From Moesziomyces globuligerus (taxonomy: Eukaryota; Basidiomycota; Ustilaginomycetes; Ustilaginales; Ustilaginaceae), in assembly GCA_030849465.1 (NCBI GenBank), contig JARVLF010000011.1, positions 372,001 through 436,000 of the forward strand: a DNA stretch of 64,000 bases, in the 5' to 3' direction. The notes beneath the pieces were generated by a model. It saw only the letters and a list, made by a program, of their open reading frames with translations, was not told the DNA's origin and made no database searches. The stretch's first letter is position 1. Every line of letters starts with the position of its first letter. Made by a program: the position numbers and the translations under genes. Positions 28,985 through 37,600 of the stretch are shown one piece after another.

Positions 28985-30385
28985 ATGGTGTCAGCTCGAT
29001 CTGCACCGCGCTCCACCGCAGGCACAATCATGAGCGCGATGGGCTTGGTGCTCGTTGCGATGCTGGGCCTTGTTGCCTCGGCGTCTGCGCAGATGGCACC
29101 CATGCGCTCCTCGCTGCGGCAGCGCGATGCCTTCTCAGACCAGGATCCGCTGAACAACGAAGGCGAGGACCACGGCAAACCCAGCGTCCCCAAGGGCGCC
29201 TCGCTCGTCTCGCTCCCCATCACATCGCAAGCCTCGCTCGCGACCTACTGGACGGCGAATCCGAACAACGCCACAGCGACCAATGCCTACGTCATGATGC
29301 ACGGCAAGCTGCGAGACGGCGCCAACTACTGGGACATCCTCGACTCGGCGCTCACCGCCGCCGTCGCCAACAAGCACGCCGGGGCTGTCTCCACTTCGAT
29401 CGTCACGGCACCGCAGTTCTACTCGACACGCCTCAACTCGGGTCAGTACGCTAGCAACGAGCTGGCTTTTGCCGACACCAACGTCTGGCAGGCCGGCGAG
29501 GTGGCCAACCATCCGGCGGGCGCGAATGTGACGAGCTTTGATGCGCTCGATGCACTCTTGGCCGAATTCAGCAACACGGCCAAGTATCCAAACATGAAGC
29601 AGATCACCTTTGTCGGGCACGGAGGTGGTGCGCAACTCATCTCTCGCTATGCCGTTGTGGGTGCTGGCTTGCCGAGCGGAAGCAAGGTTCAGCTGCGCTA
29701 CGTCGTGGGCGATCCATCCTCCAATCCCTACTTCACGCTCGATAGGCCACTGCAGGATGCCTCTGTGGCGGACAAGAAGACCTGCCCGCTATACAACCGA
29801 TGGAGATACGGCTTCGACAGGTTCAATGGTACCAAGGCCGCGCCGCTGATGACGCCGCAAGAGTACTTTGGTCGCTTCGCTTCTCGCGATGTGCGCTGGG
29901 TGGTCGGATACCAAGACACGACCACCGACGGCGACGATACATGCATGGCGATCCTGCAGGGCGGAGTGGCCAGGCGCGATCGGAACCTCGCCTGGTGGAG
30001 ATACCTCAACACGCTCGCTGGCACCAACCAGGACCTCACTGGATTCCCTGGTGCACTACCGGGTATGACGCCTTGGACGAATCTGACCAAGGGTGCACTT
30101 GCGCATAGACTCACGGTCGTCTACAATGCGGATCACAGCGCTCAGGAGGTGTACGCGAGCGTCGAGGGAACCTCGGCCCTTTTTGATGATTCGAACAATG
30201 TCCAGCTCGGTTGGAGGCCCCAGGGATGGAAGAATGTCTCGACGGCTACCCAGCCCAACACCTCGGGATCCTCTTCAACGGACGCCAAGAGCTCATCGTC
30301 TGCGCTGCGGGACAGCGCTATGCATCTCGTGCTTGCCTCCGCAGCCCTTGCTTCGATCCTCGTCGTTGCAGTTTCGCTGATCTAA
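28985..30385 (+). CDS. Secreted alpha/beta-hydrolase-like protein lacking the nucleophilic Ser (probable pseudoenzyme)
   Basis: 466 aa from ATG 28985, or 451 aa from 29030 (MSAMGLVLVAMLGLVASASA), which starts the signal peptide directly. The mature protein has NAYVMMHGKLRDGANYWDIL, a strand-turn-helix ITFVGHGGGAQLISRYA at 208-222, LRYVVGDPSSNPYF, RWVVGYQDTTTDGDD and VVYNADHSAQE near 375. This is the order of an alpha/beta hydrolase (nucleophile elbow, later Asp and His). The elbow normally reads GHSxGx, but here the codon is GGA, giving Gly213, so Ser-dependent catalysis is unlikely. Ser-rich region and hydrophobic tail (about 446-466, HLVLASAALASILVVAVSLI) suggest GPI anchoring or a membrane tail. 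Surface role unknown. Confidence 0.78.
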   Translation: MVSARSAPRSTAGTIMSAMGLVLVAMLGLVASASAQMAPMRSSLRQRDAFSDQDPLNNEGEDHGKPSVPKGASLVSLPITSQASLATYWTANPNNATATNAYVMMHGKLRDGANYWDILDSALTAAVANKHAGAVSTSIVTAPQFYSTRLNSGQYASNELAFADTNVWQAGEVANHPAGANVTSFDALDALLAEFSNTAKYPNMKQITFVGHGGGAQLISRYAVVGAGLPSGSKVQLRYVVGDPSSNPYFTLDRPLQDASVADKKTCPLYNRWRYGFDRFNGTKAAPLMTPQEYFGRFASRDVRWVVGYQDTTTDGDDTCMAILQGGVARRDRNLAWWRYLNTLAGTNQDLTGFPGALPGMTPWTNLTKGALAHRLTVVYNADHSAQEVYASVEGTSALFDDSNNVQLGWRPQGWKNVSTATQPNTSGSSSTDAKSSSSALRDSAMHLVLASAALASILVVAVSLI

Positions 30386-30649
30386 AAATGTAGAGCCGTC
30401 CCCACTTGTACTTGTACTCTAACCTTCTTGCAACCATGCTGCATTTCAAACACAACGTTCTCGGAGCTTGCTGGGTGTGATTCTACGGCTGTGCTCGCTT
30501 CGGCCCGAGATGACCCTGCTCGCTCTTGCCTGAGCTGCGCGTTTGTAGGAAGAGACAAGTCTAGAGTTGCGCTGGCTTTGAGCTGTTGCGGCTTCGAGGC
30601 TGATTCGAATGACCTGGAGAGGAAAGCGTATCGGATGCAGTCCGCATGC

Positions 30650-31420
30650 TCTAGCTCACTCGAAACTCCAACCGAAGCTTCAACCTTGTTGGATGCTAGA
30701 AGCGATCAAACTAGCGGCTAGATCGCGCTCAGTCGAGCGCCTAGATCCGCTTCGAGGCGGTTTAGAGATAAGGTCGATGAAGGTTCGAAATGAATCGAAG
30801 CAATGAAGTGGAGAAAGCTCGATGCGCTCGAGGCGGATAGATATCGCTCGATTCGAGACGTCTTCGAGCGCTTCGAAGAGCCTCGATTTGGTTAGATGAC
30901 CTGGATTCAAATGCCAATCGAGGCGCCTCGACGCGTCTAGAACCGCTCGATATCAACTAGATCCGTGTCTAGATCGACATCGAGGTGGCGCGTTCGAGCC
31001 TTCGAGCGACCGATCTAACCTCTTCGAACCCAACCTCGGGCCAAGCTAGATGGGCGACGCGTCCTCAGATTGCCTGACTTCGATGCAAGCTCGAGTCGCT
31101 TCGATCAAGATATCTAAGGCTCTAGATGACATCTAAGAGTCTCTCGATTCGACATTTCCCTCTAGCCTCGAACTCCCCTCGAAGGTTAATTGATAAAGCG
31201 GCACGCGGTTAGATCACCTAAGATGACGGCTTCGAGCTTCCTAGATGACATCTAGATCTGCGCATCGAGCACAACTCGAGCCACTCAGAACATGCGTGAG
31301 AAGATTCAATTTGTGCTCGAGACTGCTCAACCAAGCTTCGCTACCCTGAATACCATCTCGGAGCCCTCACGTACAGTCGAAGCAGTCTCTAGTCGTTCAT
31401 GTCACATGGACCCGCCTAGA
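30650..31420. repeat. TCGA/CTAG-rich block of unknown nature
   Basis: By hand count about 33 TCGA and about 12-14 CTAG tetramers occur in roughly 740 bp, where about three of each are expected from random equal-base sequence. TCTAGA/CTAGAT and TTCGAAG/CTCGAG/GTCGA variants recur irregularly without a fixed period. The block is non-coding on both strands. It could be a degenerate repeat, a cluster of protein-binding sites or a relic element. Neighbouring non-coding DNA does not look this skewed. Confidence 0.6.
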
Positions 31421-33212
31421 TAGCCCAACACACGAGAGGCGAGAGCCCGATACCAGCGCGCCGATCGACGCTCCATGCCCCGCACTGATACAGCAGTGAC
31501 GAGTGGACACCACGAGCTTCTCTACATGAATCGGGCCCTATCAAATCTATTCTAGCATCTCAACCTCGAAGCTCACTTCATATCTTCGCGGATTGAGAGC
31601 AGCCTGTGATTCTCATGATTGGCCCGACTTTCGAACATCGATGAGTCTCCAGCTACATCCATTGCAGGACGACGTACTCTTTGAGCTACAGCTTAGCAAC
31701 AATGAATCACGGACCCCACCGCCATCGAGATCCGGTTGTGGTGAGCATCGGACCGCTTGAGTCGAGTGCCGAAGCCGGCTAGGATCGACCGGGTTTCTGA
31801 GCTGATTCGGTGCGATCCGGATCTGACGCTGTGCGGGGAAGCGAGTGCGGGGCATCGAGCGGAGGAAGGAGGACGTAAGATAACGGAAGTGTGGGGTCGA
31901 CGTCGGGAGAAGCAGGCATGAAGGGTCCTCCTGTCTCTGTGCATGAGCTCCACTATTCCAGGGGTCGGGGCACATCGAAGGGCGGGGGACACAACCAGCG
32001 TCCACTTCCTCACAGCTGAGGAATGTGGGGGATCAAGACTTGGTGGGCTGCAAGATCTGTTGGCAAGTCGCGTTACCTGTGCGCATGGGCTTGACCGATG
32101 CATCAACGGGGTCAGGGCGATCCGAGGGACCACACGTGGGAGCCCAAGAAAGCCGGAGACAAACGATAGCCATCACTTCGGCTACCGGCATGTGCGGCCG
32201 GCTCGAGAAAGAAGCCGGAGGCTCAGAATGCCCGCGGCGTTGGGTTGAGCTCAGCGTCGATCGACTGGGCTGCGCGGGGACGGTTCGAGCTCAGCAGAAG
32301 CTCATGGGATGCAGGCATGAAAGACGGCACCACACACTGAGAGTAAGCGAGAGGGCTTCCGAAGAGCTCAGGGCAGAGGCGGAACTCGAAGCGCCAGCTC
32401 CGACTTGGTCTACAGGGAAGTTCCGCGCGGAGCTCGAATGCAGAGAGTGTGGGGAACGCAGCGTTTGGCCCCCTCCTCGAGACCCCGCCCCTTTGTCCGG
32501 ATCCTCCTTTCTGCCACCTGTACAACACTGGCCGAGCGTAGCAGCGGAGAAACCAGCTTAGCGAAGCGCGTCAGGTACCTGAAGCAGGTCTTGGCAATTC
32601 ATCTGGGGTTGTAAGCACAGACGCTGCGGCGACCGGGATGGGCTGATCCTGACCTCGCGTCCGCTCTCCTCGCGTTGCAGTCGGCCTCTCGTGGTTCATC
32701 CTCCAGCTTTGGGTTCGCATGGCATCTTGCGACCGTTCTGTCGCTGTGCCGATCACAGTTGTATGTTTGCGAACGCGTGGGGGGAGGGAGTGAGGGTGGC
32801 GTGCAGGGACGATGCATTTTGACAAGGGATGGGTATCGGCTAAAGCAAGATGAGCGAGCAGTCGGTTGTTGCAGCCCGCTCGGTAACTCGCCAAGCGCTG
32901 CAGTACCCCGCAATCGCCTCGGAAGCGGACTGGAAACGCCGCGCATTTGTGGCACAGGGTGAGGCTGCATACGCGGGCCGCAGGGGGGACGAGACAACAA
33001 TGGCAGACAAAGCGGACGACGTTTTTTTTGGCACCGTCACACGAATGTGTCACCGTCCCGAACACTGCACGGTCGCTTTGGCTGGCGCCACATGCATCCG
33101 AACGTACAGGTTGGAACGGGTCGAGATCGCGCGCCCAGCACTTCATGCGTCAGCGTCGAGTCTGATTGTCGGCGCTGGCTAGAGTCCGGTTTAACGCGTG
33201 CGTACAGAGGCT

Positions 33213-33229
33213 GTTGTTGTTGTTGTTGT
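33213..33229. repeat. (GTT)n microsatellite
   Basis: Five to six GTT units. Simple repeat in non-coding DNA. Confidence 0.75.
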
Positions 33230-33816
33230 GCAACGACACGGCCCTTGAAGGGATCTCACCCGGGCCATTGTGGGTTAGCAAGGAAGAGTGTGCTCCGGAC
33301 GCCTCGGCGAGCTACTGTAGCTAGTGTCGGTCCAGGGCGGAGCGGGTGCAGAGGCCGAGCGGTGAGGACGAGCAAGCATGTTGCCCCGTGTGTGCAAACT
33401 GAGGGCCAGATCCGGTAGGACGTGGACGGGAAGGGGAGGGCATTCGACAACGGTGCTGGGCGCAAGTGCCCGTATGCTCGATGAGCAGCAGGTTGCAGGC
33501 TACGAAGTGAGCGTGGTTCTTGGCATGGGTGCGCGCAAGGAGGAGGGGGTCGAGGCGAGTTGGGGCCGAGTCGCCACGATTTGCGCTCGGGCTCGGAAAA
33601 TTGCCACGAGGCCATCGCACTGATTTCTGATTTTGGGAACAGCAACGGCGTCGACACTGGCCAAGTGCTGAGGAGTGGCCGCTTCTAGGGCCGAGTTCTG
33701 CGAGGCGAGCGGCAGCACCAGAGACAGTTTCCCCACGCTGCGTCCAAGGCCAAAGTCTTGGCGCATCTCGGCCATGCAGACCTGTCAAAAGAGTCGAAAT
33801 GTGCATTCACACACTT

Positions 33817-33852
33817 CAGCCAACTGCTCAGCCAACTGCCCAGCCAACTGCA
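33817..33852. repeat. Three tandem 12-bp copies, unit CAGCCAACTGCN
   Basis: Copies begin at 33817, 33829 and 33841 and differ only in the last base. Located about 1 kb upstream of the MFS start codon. Could be a binding-site cluster or slippage product. Confidence 0.8.
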
Positions 33853-34539
33853 TCCGCTTCCCGTTCCGCCAGTTGGCCCACAAGTCCAAGCTCCCCCACG
33901 CATTCATCCCCCGACCCAAACGCTCGCTTTCGCTGCACCTCCACCGCCATTTGGCCAGGCCTCGCCCCGAGGCTTGCAAGTCAAACTTGCCCATGCAAGC
34001 CCAGTTTGCGGGCGCCCATCTTGGCATCCTCACATGCTCCTCCCTGTCTCGTCCTGGTGCCAGGGGGGCAAGCACAGTCGCAGATGGCGCTCCTCCCCAC
34101 ATGACCCGGCCAAACCAACCAAACCCGCTGAAGCTGGTCTAGCCTCGCACCTTTCTGGCTTGGCAGATCACCAGCCAAACTTTGACCACGCATTGCCACT
34201 TTGGGTGACTCGCTTACGCCTGCATGCCATGCTGTGCACCGGTCCCGAGCAACCCTTTGGGCCCGCCAACCACCGTAGACTGCCCCTTCACTCTCGTGGT
34301 GCGTGGCAAACGACGCGTTCCTCGGCGCTCTGCTCTCCAAATCCGCCCTTGTTCCGCCAACCCCGCGCTCGTCGAGCTCCACCTTCGCGTCAGGCACCGT
34401 CGTCTCGTCTGGCGCTTATTGTCTCGTCGAGAGCCATGGTTGTTCCGTCTTTGGCTCTCGGAAGAGGCCGAGCCCTGCGTCCCATTCAATGGGCCCGCTC
34501 ATGCACCCCGCACCGCTCTCGTGCATCGTCGCCTCCTCA

Positions 34540-34567
34540 GCTGCTGCTGCTGCTGCTGCTGCTGCTG
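34540..34567. repeat. (GCT)n microsatellite
   Basis: Nine GCT units about 100 bp before the TATA element of the MFS transporter gene. Confidence 0.85.
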
Positions 34568-34666
34568 CGCAAGGGCGCGCGCGCGTCCGCGTGCGCAGTG
34601 CACTGCACGTCGCTCTGCCTGGTGCCATAGATGCTGCTTGCAGTCAGCTGCGTCCCGGGTCACACA

Positions 34667-34672
34667 TATAAG
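34667..34672 (+). promoter_or_regulatory. TATA box of the MFS transporter gene
   Basis: TATAAG, 212 bp before the chosen ATG (34879). Transcription would begin about 30 bp downstream, after the in-frame ATG at 34681, which is the reason for rejecting that upstream ATG as start. Confidence 0.5.
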
Positions 34673-34878
34673 ACCTCCCAATGCTTCCCAGACACATCCT
34701 CTGCACGTTAATCCCCATCCGCTTTGTGCCCTTCATCCTCAAGGTCGGTCGCGGTCCATCAATACTCCTGCAACTGCTCGGTCTTTTCCCTCCCCACCTC
34801 TCCATCTCTACAGCTCCACTTGTTCCCTGTGACACCGGACCCAAACCCACATCCGCTGTAATCGACACCCACCTCAGC

Positions 34879-36399
34879 ATGTCGGCACCTGTACAGGAGC
34901 GAGACCGCTCCGGCTCCCTCCACTCGGATGAGAAGGAGGCCATCGGCTACCCCATCCAGGACAACACGCTCACCAAGGACACTGGCATCTCGGCTCACGA
35001 TGCCGAGGCCAACTCGGCCTTCGAGGACATCAACTCTGGCTTCGACGAGGCCGAGGTCAAGCGCGTCCGTCGCAAGGTCGACCGTCGCCTCTTGCCCATC
35101 CTCGGTGCGCTTTACTCGATCGCGCTCATCGACCGAACCAACCTCTCCGCCGCCCGCATCGCCGGTGCCGGCAGGGAGCTCAAGCTGACCGCCGGCACCA
35201 ACTACAGTGTGCCGCTGCTCATGTTCTTCGTCCCCTACATCCTCCTCGAGATGCCCTCCAACCTGCTCCTCCGCAAGATCGGCGCCGCCAAGCAGCTCTC
35301 CTTCATCGCCTTCTGCTGGGGCGTCGTCATGATCGGCCAGGGTTTCGTCAAGTCGTGGCAGACGCTCACCGTCACCCGTGCGCTCGTCGGTGCCTTTGAG
35401 GCCGGCTTCTTCCCGGCCTGTGTCTGGCTCATCTCTACGTGGTACGTGCGTCGCGAGTCGCAGGTGCGCATGTCGGCTTTCTACCTCATCTCGGTCGGTA
35501 TCTCGGGCTTCTCCAACATCATCGCGTACGGCATGTCGCTCATCAAGGTGGCCGACCGCACCTTCCTCGGCTGGCGCTGGATCTTCATCATCGAGGGTCT
35601 GCTCACCGTCGTGCTCGCCTTTGTCGCCTACTTCACCATCCTCGACTTCCCCGACAAGGCGGCCGAGAAGGGCTTCCTCACCATCACCGAGCGCGACATG
35701 ATCCTCACCCGCATCGAGCGCGACCGCGGCGACTCGAAGCCCGACGCGCTCACCTGGGCCAAGGCTCGCAGGTACGCCATGGACATCAAGTGCTGGCTGT
35801 ACGGTCTCATGTTCATGTGCACCACCATGCCCACCTACGCCTTTGCCTACTTCCTGCCCGTCATCCTTCGCGGTCTCGGCTACTCGATCCGCGACTCGTT
35901 CCTGCTCGGTGCTGCGCCCTACGTGGTTGCCATGGTGGGTGCCTTCGGTACCGCTGTGATCGCCGACCGATTCTACGTGCGCATGCCCATCCTCATCTGC
36001 CAGTGCATCCTGACCATCGCCGGTCTGGGCATGCTCTTCGCCACCAAGCAGCGCAACGTGCAGCTCGCCGGATGCTTCCTCGGCGTGTGGGGTGCCAACG
36101 CCAACATCCCCTTCGTGCTCAACTTTTCCCAGAACAACGTTGCCGGCCAGAGCAAGAAGTCGTTCGTCTCGGTCATCGTCATCATGTTTGGCGGTATCGG
36201 CGGTATCTTTGCCTCGCTCGCCTACAACGAGAAGGATGCGCCGCTCTACCGCAAGGGTCTCTACGCCACGCTTGCCTGCCAGGCCTTCAACGTGCTCTGC
36301 GGCATTGGCTTCACCGTCTACTTCTACGCTGCCAACAAGAAGATCCGTGCTGGCCGCAAGGTTGTCGACGACCGCCCCGGCTTCACCTACACCATCTGA
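34879..36399 (+). CDS. MFS transporter, anion:cation symporter (Dal5/ACS) family
   Basis: 506 aa from ATG 34879 (context CTCAGCATG). A longer in-frame ATG at 34681 lies almost on the TATA box. A hydrophilic N-terminus (about 1-65, acidic) is followed by RRKVDRRLLPILGALYSIALIDRTNLSAARIAG, the ACS-family first helix with DRxNxxxA. Next come FFVPYILLEMPSNLLLRKIG, TRALVGAFEAGFFPACVWLISTWYVRRESQVR (the MFS central motif) and GWRWIFIIEGLL ending the first six helices. Six more helices follow a roughly 70-residue cytoplasmic loop rich in charged residues. The family imports allantoate, nicotinate, pantothenate and related organic anions at the plasma membrane; the substrate cannot be read from sequence. 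Strongly C-ending codons suggest high expression. Confidence 0.9.
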   Translation: MSAPVQERDRSGSLHSDEKEAIGYPIQDNTLTKDTGISAHDAEANSAFEDINSGFDEAEVKRVRRKVDRRLLPILGALYSIALIDRTNLSAARIAGAGRELKLTAGTNYSVPLLMFFVPYILLEMPSNLLLRKIGAAKQLSFIAFCWGVVMIGQGFVKSWQTLTVTRALVGAFEAGFFPACVWLISTWYVRRESQVRMSAFYLISVGISGFSNIIAYGMSLIKVADRTFLGWRWIFIIEGLLTVVLAFVAYFTILDFPDKAAEKGFLTITERDMILTRIERDRGDSKPDALTWAKARRYAMDIKCWLYGLMFMCTTMPTYAFAYFLPVILRGLGYSIRDSFLLGAAPYVVAMVGAFGTAVIADRFYVRMPILICQCILTIAGLGMLFATKQRNVQLAGCFLGVWGANANIPFVLNFSQNNVAGQSKKSFVSVIVIMFGGIGGIFASLAYNEKDAPLYRKGLYATLACQAFNVLCGIGFTVYFYAANKKIRAGRKVVDDRPGFTYTI

Positions 36400-37600
36400 G
36401 GTCGTCGAGGTCTCGTCTGGTCCGTCGTCTTTCTTTGTCTGCTTCGCCATCGTTCTCACTATATTGTATACCACGATGCTGTCACCGTCTGCGTTCTCGG
36501 AAATCCCATCTACATGAACAATCCGTCGGTGTGAAGCGTATGTGCACGATCCTATGGAAGAATGGCCGCGGTGAGCTGGGCCATCAGTGACGAACGGCGT
36601 GGCGCGATGGCCTTGCTTGCTGCAGATCTCCTTCCCACCGCTCAGGGGCTCGGTGTGAATTTCGGCAAATTCGCACCGCTGCGTGTTTGTCTCTGAAATT
36701 TGCGCCAAACCAACCGTCTCGATCCCGCTTCAGCTTGACATTTCGATCCACCCACCTTCCCGATTCAGCCAACGCCTGTTATGGTCATAGCTGAGCATCA
36801 TCTGCGCCGGCGCTTCCGCGCACAGACGCAGAGACGTGACGATACAGTACAGGACCCAGTCCATCTAGCTCGTCCGGGAGCTGAAATGTGATGAGCTGAA
36901 AGGGGCCCATTCTGTGGCCGGAACGTTTACCGAACGTAAAGCGAGGACGCTCCTCCACTTGGATGGCTGGAAGCCTCTTTTGCACCGACAGACGGATGGA
37001 TGGGCCTGAACACGCTGCACACAGGGGCTTGGTTGAACTATTCATCAGCGCCTCGGCCTCGCCGACGCCTTTGGTCGTGCCCGCGTCACGGCTGAGTCGA
37101 ATCCGTTCCGATCCCCAAAAAAATAAGGCAAAACACACAGCTCAAGTCCTCTGCTAAGTTGCTGTGACGCGCAGCTGTGGCTCCGAGCTCGGTCACAGCA
37201 GCAGGGTCTGCTTGCCTGAGCTGCGAGTCCCGCCCTTTGCTGGTTCGGCCAGCCCGCTGCCCGCGGTTACAGTAGTCGCCTGCATCTCGTGTGCCAAACA
37301 CCGGAATGCTTGAATCGATGCAGCTCACCGTCGACGCTCGCTTGCCAGGTATCATCGGCCCATGCCGAACCCCCCACCTTCGCATTCACGCTTCAGCCGA
37401 CAACCTCCTTCTTTCTTCCACCTCACTTACAACTGCATCACTCGCTACTCGAAAGAGTGTTCATCGACTCTTCTTACCTCGAAGCACCATGACGGCCATC
37501 GTGTCGTCCTAGCACCTCGATCCTCTTTGGCAGCTTCTGCCGTCTACACATCGGCGGTACTCCTTGAGAGCGTGCAGTGTCGGCGCGACCCGAAGCATCC
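36400..37600. other. Intergenic with uORF-bearing leader
   Basis: 1.2 kb between the MFS gene and the coiled-coil gene. Contains a short uORF (37489-37512). No other gene recognised. Confidence 0.5.
37489..37512 (+). promoter_or_regulatory. Short upstream ORF (7 codons plus stop)
   Basis: ATG in strong context (CACCATGA) followed by seven sense codons including the ATG (MTAIVSS) and TAG, 88 bp before the main start at 37601. If the leader includes it, scanning ribosomes would translate it first and lower output of the main frame. Leader extent is inferred. Confidence 0.4.

Larger units (their letters stand above)
30386..34878. other. Gene-poor 4.5 kb region
   Basis: Contains the TCGA/CTAG-rich block (30650-31420), a GTT microsatellite, a 12-bp triple repeat and a GCT microsatellite, all listed separately. 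Between about 30960 and 31610 stop codons (many from CTAG) break every frame. The plus-strand frame from 33758 to 34630 has no ATG start and a Pro/Ser/Arg/Leu composition that looks non-coding. The last part is the promoter of the MFS gene. Confidence 0.55.

Noticed and set aside
30650..31420. Repeat-induced point mutation as the cause of the TCGA block
   Set aside because: RIP raises TA/CA and lowers CG; here CpG within TCGA is abundant, the opposite signature.
33758..34630. 290-codon plus-strand frame upstream of the MFS gene
   Set aside because: Begins with a non-ATG codon, is Pro/Ser/Arg/Leu-rich, runs through a GCT microsatellite and has no domain.
34681..34878. Upstream ATG adding 66 residues to the MFS transporter
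   Set aside because: The ATG lies about 10 bp after the TATA box, before the expected transcription start.
34759..36708. 649-codon open frame antisense to the MFS transporter
   Set aside because: High-GC, C-ending codon bias leaves the opposite strand open; the product is Gly/Asp/Glu/Val/His-rich with no domain, while the sense strand encodes a clear transporter.
37577..37600. GTG start 24 bp upstream of the coiled-coil gene ATG
   Set aside because: Nuclear genes start at ATG; the ATG at 37601 is 8 codons in.
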